Positions 31,811 through 40,291 of a stretch of DNA of 64,000 bases are shown piece by piece. Position 1 is the first letter of the stretch. Each line of letters opens with the position of its first letter. Source of the DNA: an uncultured Celeribacter sp. (GTDB lineage Bacteria; Pseudomonadota; Alphaproteobacteria; Rhodobacterales; Rhodobacteraceae); the NCBI RefSeq assembly GCF_963676475.1, contig NZ_OY781107.1, forward strand, positions 372,001-436,000. Direction: 5' to 3'. Made by a program: the position numbers and the translations under genes. The notes beneath the pieces were generated by a model, which did not search any database, was not told the origin of the DNA, and was given only the letters and a program-made list of their open reading frames with translations.

Positions 31811-32994
31811 TGCTGAGCAATCTGAAACCCCAACCGGCGGATAAAATCCTCGAACTCATGGCGCTGTATCAAAACGATCCGCGCGACACGAAGATCGACC
31901 TGGGCGTCGGCATCTACAAGAATGCCGAGGGTGAGACCCCGGTGATGCGTGCGATCAAAGCGGCCGAAAAGCAGCTTTGGGAGGTCGAGACCACCAAGAA
32001 ATACACAGCACTTTCCGGCGATCCGGCCTTTGGCGCGGCGATCAAGACGCTGGTGCTGGGCGACAGCGTGGATCATTCTCGCGTTGGCGCCATTGCGACG
32101 CCAGGCGGCACGGGTGCTGTACGTCAGGCGCTTGAGCTGGCCAAGCTGGTCGATCCCGAGACCACGATCTGGACCTCGAACCCGACCTGGCCGAACCACG
32201 TCTCGATCATCAAGTTTATGGGTCTGAACCACGCCGAATACGCCTATTTCGACGAGGCCTCCTGTACCGTCGATTTCGACGCAATGATGGAAAGCCTCAA
32301 GGCGGTGAAAGCGGGCGATGTGGTCTTGCTGCATGGCTGCTGTCACAACCCGACCGGTGCGAACCTGACGCTGGAGCAATACGGCCTTGTCGCCGATCTG
32401 ATCGCCGAGAAAGGCGCCATTGCTCTGGTAGACATCGCTTATCAGGGCTTTGGTGACGGACTTGAAGAAGACGCGGCGGCGACCCGTCTTTTGGCCTCCA
32501 AACTGCCGGAGCTTCTGATCGCGTCGTCGTGTTCGAAAAACTTCGGCATCTACCGCGAGCGCACCGGCTGCCTCATGGCGATCTCCGAGACAGCCGAGCA
32601 AACGCCCGTGACCCAGGGCACGCTCAACTTTTTGAACCGTCAAAACTATTCCTTCCCGCCGGATCACGGCGCGCGTCTGGTGACGATGATCCTCACCGAC
32701 GAGGCTCTCAAAGCCGACTGGATGGCGGAATTGGAAGAGGTGCGTCTGGGCATGTTGGGCCTGCGCCAGCAGCTCTCTGATGAACTCAAGCGCCTGACCA
32801 ATTCGGATCGCTTCGACTTTATCGCCCGTCACCGTGGGATGTTCTCCCGCATCGGCGCGACGCCCGAAGAGGTGCTGAAAATCCGTGAGGACTTCGGCAT
32901 CTACATGGTGGGCGACTCGCGGATGAACATCGCCGGGCTGAACGCAGAGACGGTGCCGCTTCTGGCCGAGGCCGTGGCGAAGACCTGCAAATAA
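31810..32994 (+). CDS. Aspartate/aromatic amino acid aminotransferase
   Basis: The 394-residue class I PLP aminotransferase belongs to the AspC/TyrB group: DLGVGIYKNAEGETPVM at the start, HGCCHNPTGANLT, VDIAYQGFGDG, the PLP lysine in SSCSKNFGIYRERTG and the carboxylate-binding arginine near the C-terminus (DSRMNIAGL). Enzymes of this group use aspartate, aromatic amino acids and often cysteine. Coupling to sseA suggests that cysteine or cysteine sulfinate may be an important substrate here, by inference. It ends in a terminator. Confidence 0.9.
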   Translation: MLSNLKPQPADKILELMALYQNDPRDTKIDLGVGIYKNAEGETPVMRAIKAAEKQLWEVETTKKYTALSGDPAFGAAIKTLVLGDSVDHSRVGAIATPGGTGAVRQALELAKLVDPETTIWTSNPTWPNHVSIIKFMGLNHAEYAYFDEASCTVDFDAMMESLKAVKAGDVVLLHGCCHNPTGANLTLEQYGLVADLIAEKGAIALVDIAYQGFGDGLEEDAAATRLLASKLPELLIASSCSKNFGIYRERTGCLMAISETAEQTPVTQGTLNFLNRQNYSFPPDHGARLVTMILTDEALKADWMAELEEVRLGMLGLRQQLSDELKRLTNSDRFDFIARHRGMFSRIGATPEEVLKIREDFGIYMVGDSRMNIAGLNAETVPLLAEAVAKTCK

Positions 32995-33016
32995 GCACGC
33001 GTGAAATCCACGGATC

Positions 33017-33042
33017 AAAAGCGCGCCGAGGCGCGCTTTTTT
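33017..33042 (+). terminator. Rho-independent terminator after the aminotransferase
   Basis: AAAAGCGCGCC and GGCGCGCTTTTTT pair around a 3- to 4-base loop and end in six T residues, about 22 bases after the stop codon. The A-tract on the left makes it possibly bidirectional. Confidence 0.8.
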
Positions 33043-33115
33043 CGTGCTAGTTTGAAGATGTCGCATCCAACGATGGGCGCGTCACAAAAAGATGACTTTA
33101 AAATATATCTTATTC

Positions 33116-33129
33116 GCATATGTCTATGC
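33116..33129. promoter_or_regulatory. Inverted repeat in the rhodanese leader
   Basis: GCATA-TGTC-TATGC is a perfect 5-4-5 palindrome in a strongly AT-rich segment (33093-33140), 26 bases before the rhodanese start codon. The position fits an operator over the promoter or leader. Rhodanese genes of this group are often controlled by sulfide-responsive ArsR-type repressors, but this palindrome is not a recognised site. Confidence 0.35.
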
Positions 33130-33155
33130 ACAAATAAACCTCCAGAGGAAACGCT

Positions 33156-33536
33156 ATGAAAACCGAAACCGTAGATGGGCTGAGCTTTGAAACATGGACC
33201 GTGGATGAGGTGGCAAACGCTTTTGATGCCAATGAGATCGCCCTGATCGACGTGCGCACCCCGCAAGAATACGCGTTCGAGCATATCCCCGGCGCGCTCC
33301 TCTTGCCGCTGTCCTTCTTCTCCGCCGAAAAGCTGCCGTCGCAGGAGGGCAAGCGCATCGTGTTCCACTGCGGTTCGGGGGTGCGTTCGGGTAAAGTGGC
33401 CGCCGCCTGTGCCGCTGCGGGCATCAGCCCGGTGGCCCATATGGAAGGTGGCTTTGGTGCCTGGAAAACCGCCGGCAAGGCCTATACCGGCACCGACATG
33501 GCGACCGGCGCACCGAAGTCCGTGCCCGCCACCTAA
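33156..33536 (+). CDS. Single-domain rhodanese-like sulfurtransferase
   Basis: The 126-residue cytoplasmic protein is one rhodanese domain: ALIDVRTPQEYAFEHIPGALLLP and the active-site loop FHCGSGVRSGKVA with the catalytic cysteine in a six-residue CxxxxR loop. Such loops use sulfur rather than phosphate substrates. It is flanked by terminators on both sides, so it is a single-gene unit. AGAGGA lies about 7 bases before the ATG. Donor and acceptor are unknown. Confidence 0.9.
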   Translation: MKTETVDGLSFETWTVDEVANAFDANEIALIDVRTPQEYAFEHIPGALLLPLSFFSAEKLPSQEGKRIVFHCGSGVRSGKVAAACAAAGISPVAHMEGGFGAWKTAGKAYTGTDMATGAPKSVPAT

Positions 33537-33544
33537 ATGACCTC

Positions 33545-33570
33545 AAAAGGGCGCCTCAGGGCGCCCTTTT
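33545..33570. terminator. Bidirectional terminator between the rhodanese and the lysozyme-like gene
   Basis: AAAAGGGCGCC pairs perfectly with GGCGCCCTTTT around a TCAG loop. With A-tract on one side and T-tract on the other it can serve both convergent genes. It begins 9 bases after the rhodanese stop and touches the stop of the minus-strand gene. Confidence 0.8.
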
Positions 33571-34328
33571 CAACTCGGGAAGGCCTTCGCCATTTCCCGG
33601 TCAAACTCGGCCCAACTCACCGTCGCCTTGTTCCCGGCATAGCCGTGATAATGCGACTTGCCCGACGAGGTCGGCAGACCGGCCCAGATTTTGGCCAGAT
33701 TGTTCATGAACTGATGCCGGGTGATCTGCCCCGCGCGCAGCTCGTAAATCCCCGCATCCGCCAGCAAGATATTGGCCAGCTGGTCCTGCACTGCAGGAGT
33801 GAAAATCACCTCCGGCCCCAGGTCCAGTTCGCTCACCAGACGCCCCAGTGTCGAGGGGATGAATTGGTAATAGCCAATGGCATGCGGCTGGCCCGGCGTA
33901 TCCTCGATCCAATGGAAAATCTCGCCCAGCGACATCTGCGACGGTTTCTTGCCCGGCTTGCGCTTGGCCCCATGTTGCACGGCGTCATAGCCATCGCGCG
34001 GACTTTCGGCGCGTCCGATCATGGCGCGGATCAGAGCAATATCGGCGGGCGCCCTTGAGAGCTGTCGGATTTTGGCGCGAGCTTCGGGACGCGGCGCTAA
34101 GGGTTCGAAAAAACTGCCCTCGGCGCGTCCGGCAAAGAGGCTTGGCCCCATGGCCGTGGCGCCGCCAAGGGACGCATTGACCAAAGGCTGAGGTGCCGTT
34201 GCGATCAGGGGCTGACGTTCCAAATCCCAACCCTGCCCACTGGGCCGCAAAAGCGACAGGGGCTCAGCCGCCAGCACATATGGCCAGAGCAACAGGATAA
34301 AAAGAAGACCGCACTTCTTGCGCAACAT
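33570..34328 (-). CDS. Exported lysozyme-like protein, possible GH104-type muramidase
   Basis: The 252-residue protein has a signal peptide (KKCGLLFILLLWPYVLAAEP) and a C-terminal domain that resembles phage lambda-type endolysin folds: IGRAESPRDGYDAVQHG with a candidate catalytic glutamate in RAES, GYYQFIPSTLGRL, TPAVQDQLANILL and KIWAGLP. The region between about residues 25 and 95 is proline- and alanine-rich and probably disordered. A role in cell-wall cleavage is inferred from these short motifs. It is not phage-linked here. The start at 34328 is where the signal peptide begins. Confidence 0.65.
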   Translation of the reverse strand: MLRKKCGLLFILLLWPYVLAAEPLSLLRPSGQGWDLERQPLIATAPQPLVNASLGGATAMGPSLFAGRAEGSFFEPLAPRPEARAKIRQLSRAPADIALIRAMIGRAESPRDGYDAVQHGAKRKPGKKPSQMSLGEIFHWIEDTPGQPHAIGYYQFIPSTLGRLVSELDLGPEVIFTPAVQDQLANILLADAGIYELRAGQITRHQFMNNLAKIWAGLPTSSGKSHYHGYAGNKATVSWAEFDREMAKAFPS

Positions 34329-34400
34329 CGAGACCTCGGGGGTTCTGAAACTCGACATCAGGCATAGGGCGTCATGGTTGAGAAATGGTTTCCAACACAG

Positions 34401-34430
34401 AAAAAGCCCGGGCGGTTGCGCGCCCGGGCT
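34401..34430 (-). terminator. Rho-independent terminator after amtB
   Basis: On the minus strand AGCCCGGGCG pairs with CGCCCGGGCT around a short loop and is followed by TTTTTC. It begins 26 bases after the amtB stop codon. Confidence 0.8.
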
Positions 34431-34455
34431 CAGGATATTCAGACTGAGGAAGGGA

Positions 34456-35793
<1,338 letters not shown>

Positions 35794-35827
35794 AGGTTTC
35801 AGTCCCTTTCGTCTCGGGTATGCGCGA

Positions 35828-36166
35828 TTAGATCGCGTCGTCGTTGGTCTCGCCGGTACGGACGCGCGTCGCGCCTTCCACGTCGAGGACAAAAATCTTG
35901 CCGTCGCCGATCTTGTCGGTCTTGGCGGTGGTTGCGATGGTTTCGACAACTTGCTCAGCCATGGCATCGGCCACGACGATCTCAAGTTTCACCTTCGGCA
36001 CGAAATTCACGGCGTATTCCGCACCGCGGTAGATCTCGGTGTGACCGGACTGAGAGCCAAAGCCCTTGATCTCCGTCACCATCATGCCCCGAACGCCGAT
36101 CCCGGTCAGCGCTTCGCGGACTTCTTCAAGCTTGAACGGCTTGATTGCAGCAATAATGAGTTTCAC
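35828..36166 (-). CDS. glnK: Nitrogen regulatory protein P-II (GlnK/GlnB family)
   Basis: The 112-residue signalling protein binds ATP, ADP and 2-oxoglutarate. It has MKLIIAAIKPFKLEEVREAL, the T-loop with uridylylation tyrosine in GHTEIYRGAEY, and GDGKIFVLDVE with the C-terminal RTGE. Its place before amtB identifies it as the GlnK type that blocks AmtB when ammonium is plentiful. The 271-base upstream spacer (36167-36437) is AT-rich and carries a TATAAT on the minus strand (36300-36305) and an imperfect dyad near 36193-36209. No other gene is visible there. Confidence 0.95.
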   Translation of the reverse strand: MKLIIAAIKPFKLEEVREALTGIGVRGMMVTEIKGFGSQSGHTEIYRGAEYAVNFVPKVKLEIVVADAMAEQVVETIATTAKTDKIGDGKIFVLDVEGATRVRTGETNDDAI

Positions 36167-36299
36167 GTTTTTCCCCTTCCGTTTGAGCGGGTGGCGCCAC
36201 TGCTGGTGCGACCACGGCTCAGCAAAACGACGTTAAGAGTTCCTTCACAAGCGATGGGACTGCCTGTCGTGAGTCATTTTCAAGCACTTGCGCCTAAAA

Positions 36300-36305
36300 A
36301 TTATA
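36300..36305 (-). promoter_or_regulatory. Possible -10 element upstream of glnK
   Basis: TATAAT is a perfect -10 hexamer on the minus strand, about 135 bases upstream of glnK. No good -35 element is seen at the usual spacing, as would be expected for an activator-dependent promoter. The evidence is weak. Confidence 0.3.
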
Positions 36306-36437
36306 CATTTTGTGCAACGCGTCTAAAAAATATGCAGAAAATAAAGACGTGAGCGCGACTCGTTTCCCCTCAACATTCGCGCCTCGACTGATTAGAGTCC
36401 CCTGCAATCAAAACCTGGCAAAAATCGAGCAAAAGAC

Positions 36438-38627
36438 ATGACAGGATCCAATGGCGGAAAGCGCAAACTGGTCGCAGAGCGCCGCTATCCCAATAGCGCA
36501 AAAGCCGCGAAAAAGCCGAAAAAAAAGGCGAAATCGCTGCTGACCCGCAAGAAAGCCGCACCGCGCAAAGCCAAACGGGCGTCGACCCGCAAACAGTCGT
36601 CGAATCCGATCGTGCGTCTGGTGAGCGGGATTTTGCGCTGGGTCGGGCGGTTGATCTGGCTGACGGTCTCGCGCGGCGCCCTGGCCTTTGCCGTCGTTTT
36701 GGGCATTGCCGTTTTTTACATCTATTCCACTTTGCCGCCTTACTCGGAGTTGCTGGATGGTCGGGCGCGCGGCTCTGTCACGCTGCTGGATCGCAACAGC
36801 TCGGTCTTTGCCTGGCGCGGCGAGCAATTCGGTGGACAGATAACGGCAGACACAGTCTCGCCCCATCTCAAGAACGCCATCGTCGCGACAGAGGACAAAC
36901 GCTTCTATCGGCATTTCGGCGTTTCGCCGCGTGGCGTGGCCTCGGCCGTCAAGATCAACCTTTCCGAAGGTCGCGGCCCCCTGTCGGGCCATGGCGGCTC
37001 GACCCTGACGCAGCAGACCGCAAAGCTTCTGTGCCTTGGCGTGCCCTATGACCCGGAAAAATGGAAGAACCAGACAGAATACGAGGCCGATTGCCGCGAA
37101 GGCTCAATCGCGCGCAAGGCCAAGGAGGCCGTCTATGCGATGGCGATGGAGGCGCGTTATTCCAAAGATGAGATTCTGTCGATCTACATGAACCGCGCCT
37201 ATCTCGGCGCCGGGGCCAATGGGTTCGAGGCCGCCGCACAGCGCTATTTCGGCAAATCCGCCGCCGAGGTGACTGTGGCCGAGGCCGCGATGCTCGCCGG
37301 TCTTTTGACCGCGCCGACGCGTTATGCGCCGACGAACAACCTGCAACGATCGCAAGAACGTGCGGGCATCGTTTTGCTGTTGATGAACCAACAGGGGTAC
37401 ATCACCGACGAGGAACGCGCCTATGCCAAGGCCCATCCCGCCGAGCTGTCGGAAACCGCAGAGAAACGCGCAGGCGGCTATTTCGCCGATTGGGTGATGG
37501 GCGCTGGCCCGGATTTCCTGACCCGTGACACGACCGAAGACGTGGTGATCGAAACCACCTTTGACCAGCGCATCCAAAGCGCCGCAGAAGAGGCGCTGAC
37601 CTGGATTTTCGAAAACAAGGTGCGTGAGGGTTCCGAGGCGCAGGCCGCCATCGTGGTAATGTCCGCCGACGGCGCTGTCCGTGCGATGGTGGGCGGGCGC
37701 AAGCTCAAGGTCTCGGGCGCCTTCAACCGTGCGACACAGGCGAAACGCCAACCGGGGTCGTCGTTCAAACCCTTCGTCTATGCGACAGCTCTGGACATGG
37801 GCTGGTCCTATGACGATCCGATCATGGATGAACCGATCACGCTCAACATTCCCGGTTCCGGCCCCTGGTCTCCCCAGAACTACGATCGCAAATTCCACGG
37901 CCTCGTGACCGTCACAGATGCACTGAAGCACAGCTACAACATCCCGGCGGTCGAGCTGGCGATGGATGCCGGGCTTGAAAATGTCCGCACCGTGGCCTCG
38001 ATGTTCGGCATCGAGAGCGACCTGGCACAGGGTCCCGCGCTGGCGCTTGGTGTGTCGGAGACCACGCTTTTGGAAATGACTGGCGCTTATGCCGGCATTC
38101 TCAACGGCGGCTCTTCGGTGACGCCCTACGGGTTGAAATCCCTGCGGCTCAAAGGCGACAACACGGCCCTGATGGGGCAAGAGGGCGGGCTTGGCGAGCG
38201 TGTCATCACGCCGGACAGCGCGCAGCAGCTCATCTATATGATGTATAACGCGGTCCAAGGCGGCACCGGCGGGCGGGCGCAAATCCCGGGCTATGAGGTG
38301 GCGGGCAAAACCGGCACGACGCAGGCCGCGCGCGATGCGTGGTTCATGGGCTTTACCGCCGATTACGTCGCGGGCGTCTGGATGGGGTACGATGACAACT
38401 CGCCTCTGACTGGCGTGACAGGTGGCGGTCTTCCGGCCGAGATTTGGCAACGGACCATGGCACAAGTGCAAGAGGGCATGGAGCCGAAACCGCTACCGAT
38501 GATCCGCCCCGCAAGCCCGCCGACAGTGCAGCCAGTGCAACCTTCCGGCAACGGTCAACGCGGCAACAACAAGGCGGACAATGTGTTGATCGACCTGTTG
38601 GGCGCGATCTTTGGCGATGGCAACTGA
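36438..38627 (+). CDS. Class A penicillin-binding protein (PBP1A/1B-like)
   Basis: The 729-residue bifunctional cell-wall synthase has a very basic cytoplasmic tail (residues 1-55) and one membrane anchor near residues 75-97. The glycosyltransferase domain shows ATEDKRFYRHFGV with the catalytic glutamate, GGSTLTQQTAKLL and EAVYAMAMEARYSKDEIL-type sequence. The transpeptidase domain has the serine in SSFKPFVYA, SYN in KHSYNIPAVE and KTGTT. It polymerises and cross-links peptidoglycan. A short proline- and asparagine-rich tail ends it. It is divergent from glnK and ends before a terminator region. Confidence 0.93.
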   Translation: MTGSNGGKRKLVAERRYPNSAKAAKKPKKKAKSLLTRKKAAPRKAKRASTRKQSSNPIVRLVSGILRWVGRLIWLTVSRGALAFAVVLGIAVFYIYSTLPPYSELLDGRARGSVTLLDRNSSVFAWRGEQFGGQITADTVSPHLKNAIVATEDKRFYRHFGVSPRGVASAVKINLSEGRGPLSGHGGSTLTQQTAKLLCLGVPYDPEKWKNQTEYEADCREGSIARKAKEAVYAMAMEARYSKDEILSIYMNRAYLGAGANGFEAAAQRYFGKSAAEVTVAEAAMLAGLLTAPTRYAPTNNLQRSQERAGIVLLLMNQQGYITDEERAYAKAHPAELSETAEKRAGGYFADWVMGAGPDFLTRDTTEDVVIETTFDQRIQSAAEEALTWIFENKVREGSEAQAAIVVMSADGAVRAMVGGRKLKVSGAFNRATQAKRQPGSSFKPFVYATALDMGWSYDDPIMDEPITLNIPGSGPWSPQNYDRKFHGLVTVTDALKHSYNIPAVELAMDAGLENVRTVASMFGIESDLAQGPALALGVSETTLLEMTGAYAGILNGGSSVTPYGLKSLRLKGDNTALMGQEGGLGERVITPDSAQQLIYMMYNAVQGGTGGRAQIPGYEVAGKTGTTQAARDAWFMGFTADYVAGVWMGYDDNSPLTGVTGGGLPAEIWQRTMAQVQEGMEPKPLPMIRPASPPTVQPVQPSGNGQRGNNKADNVLIDLLGAIFGDGN

Positions 38628-38654
38628 GGGCGGTCTACACCCACCAAAGCGCTC

Positions 38655-38687
38655 AAAAACAAAGGGCTGCGGTTCGATCCGCAGCCC
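38655..38687 (-). terminator. Rho-independent terminator after mlaC
   Basis: GGGCTGCGG and CCGCAGCCC form a 9-bp stem with a 6-base loop. The run of T residues follows on the minus strand (TTTGTTTTT), so it mainly serves mlaC. It may also help to stop the convergent PBP transcript. Confidence 0.75.
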
Positions 38688-38714
38688 TATTACTTTGTCA
38701 AAGGGTCGAAACGC

Positions 38715-39299
38715 TTAGCGCAGCGCCGCGGTCAAGGCGTCAATATTACCACCGGCCCTGTCGAGCATGGCGCCGATCTCGGCACGTTCGGATTTCAGCA
38801 GAGAAATCCCCTCGATCTGCAGGTCGATGAATTTGTCCGCCTTGTCATGCACGATGAAAGAGATCGCGAACGGCGGTTCTCCCCGCAGGATGGCGGTGCA
38901 ACGCACGTCATAGATCGAATTGACCTGCTGCGTGCTGTTGACCTGGACCTTACCGCCAATGAATTCGCGGAAGCGCGAGCCGTATTTGCGGGCGATATAG
39001 GTCTGGAACGCTTTGGTGAAGGCGTTGAGTTGCCCAGAGGAGGCCTGACGCGCAGGCGGGCCAAGCACCGAGCGCGCGATGTTCGGCATATCGGCATAGC
39101 GCACCAGCACGCGCTCGAAATCCACATACATGGCGGCTTCGGATTTGCCCGAATTGATGATGCCGTTGATGTCATCCACGGCCTTGCCGATCAGCGCCTC
39201 CGCCTGAGACGACGAAAAGGCCAGCGCGGCCTTCGGCAGGATCAGGGACGCGCCCAGAGCGGCGAGAACCGACCGGCGCGAAAAAGTGAAATCACTCAT
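38715..39299 (-). CDS. mlaC: MlaC/Ttg2D family phospholipid-binding protein
   Basis: The 194-residue exported protein has a twin-arginine-like signal (FSRRSVLAALGASLILPKAALA). The MlaC fold follows with ISFIVHDKADKFIDLQIEGISLL at the C-terminus (part) and RGEPPFAI. MlaC carries phospholipids between the outer-membrane MlaA complex and the inner-membrane MlaFEDB transporter to keep lipid asymmetry. The mlaA gene is directly upstream and overlaps by 8 bases. The MlaFEDB genes are not in this window. The start at 39299 is the first residue of the signal peptide. Confidence 0.9.
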   Translation of the reverse strand: MSDFTFSRRSVLAALGASLILPKAALAFSSSQAEALIGKAVDDINGIINSGKSEAAMYVDFERVLVRYADMPNIARSVLGPPARQASSGQLNAFTKAFQTYIARKYGSRFREFIGGKVQVNSTQQVNSIYDVRCTAILRGEPPFAISFIVHDKADKFIDLQIEGISLLKSERAEIGAMLDRAGGNIDALTAALR

Positions 39300-40065
39300 A
39301 GAAGTCCTCGTACATATCATAGGGGGTTGCACCCTGATCCGTCGCCTCGGCCCCGGCCACGATCGGGGATCCCAACTCGTAGCGACGGTTGTCGAGGTAA
39401 GTCAGACGCATCTGGGCATAGCTGTCAGCGCTGTCGTAAATCACAGTTTCATAGAGATCGGAGTAACGATAGCGTGTGTCCGCAAGGTCGGCGACTTTCA
39501 GACCGGTCTTGTAGCTTTTCTCCGGGTTGCCCAAGAGGTTGCCGACGGGATCGAGGGCAATATCGACCAGAAGCCCGATGGAATCACGCTCCGTCGAAGG
39601 GCCATAGAGCGGCAGGACGACATAGGCGCCTTCGCCCACACCCCAGGTGTAAAGCGTCTCGCCAAAGTCTGCATCGCGCTCCTCAAGCCCCATTTCGGTG
39701 GCCGGATCGAAAAGCCCCCCGATCCCGACCGTGGCGTTCACCGCGAAACGCGCCGTGTTGTGCAGAGCATCGCCAAAGCGCAGTTGCAACACGTCATTCA
39801 CAACGGTACCCGGAATGCCCAACGTGTCGGACACATTCGAGAACCCTTTGCGCAGGGGATCGGGCACCACCGTGCCATAGGCCGTCGACACCGGTTTGAT
39901 CACCGCCTTGTCGAGCGCGATGTTGGTGTCATGCCAGCCGCGGTTCACCTCCTCATAAGGATCGGCAATCCCGTCCGGTCCCGGCGTGGCACAACCGGCC
40001 AGAACGGCAAGACCCAAAACAGCGGCGAGGGAGGGCAGAGCCCGTCTCGGAAGAGATGAAAACAT
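39292..40065 (-). CDS. mlaA: MlaA (VacJ) family lipoprotein
   Basis: The 257-residue outer-membrane lipoprotein has a lipobox (LAVLAGCATPG). Family marks are DPYEEVNRGWHDTNIALDK, NDVLQLRFGDALHNTARFAVN and LGLEERDADFGETL-type sequence with YVVLPLYGPST (all shortened). MlaA removes phospholipids from the outer leaflet of the outer membrane and passes them to MlaC, which is encoded next and overlaps by 8 bases. The mature C-terminus is acidic (YDMYEDFYE). Confidence 0.93.
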   Translation of the reverse strand: MFSSLPRRALPSLAAVLGLAVLAGCATPGPDGIADPYEEVNRGWHDTNIALDKAVIKPVSTAYGTVVPDPLRKGFSNVSDTLGIPGTVVNDVLQLRFGDALHNTARFAVNATVGIGGLFDPATEMGLEERDADFGETLYTWGVGEGAYVVLPLYGPSTERDSIGLLVDIALDPVGNLLGNPEKSYKTGLKVADLADTRYRYSDLYETVIYDSADSYAQMRLTYLDNRRYELGSPIVAGAEATDQGATPYDMYEDFYE

Positions 40066-40236
40066 GGCAGCAGACCTTCGGGCTAAGGCATCAAGTCAAA
40101 TCGGGCAGGAACAGGTGACAGGAGTCATCCCCATGGCTATACCGCCAGATAGTATTCCTGATACGGAAGCCCAATATTAACATGCACTCTGATATTTATT
40201 CTGTGACATTGTTTCAACAGATCGCTTCTGGTCCAC

Positions 40237-40265
40237 GCCATATGCGACAGGCATATATGCCATAT
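40237..40265. promoter_or_regulatory. Palindromic operator-like element upstream of the type I secretion operon
   Basis: GGCATATATGCC (40250-40261) is a perfect 12-bp palindrome. GCCATAT occurs at 40237-40243 and 40259-40265, 22 bases apart, about two helical turns. The element lies 26 bases before the start codon of the ATPase gene, within an AT-rich 226-base divergent spacer (40066-40291) that holds no other gene. The location fits a repressor site or a transcript leader element. The regulator is unknown. Confidence 0.4.
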
Positions 40266-40291
40266 CAGACAAGACCGGGTAAGACACCGAC

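Noticed and set aside
31744..33066. A 440-codon minus-strand frame opposite the aminotransferase
   Set aside because: It is antisense to a well-defined PLP enzyme and has no domain.
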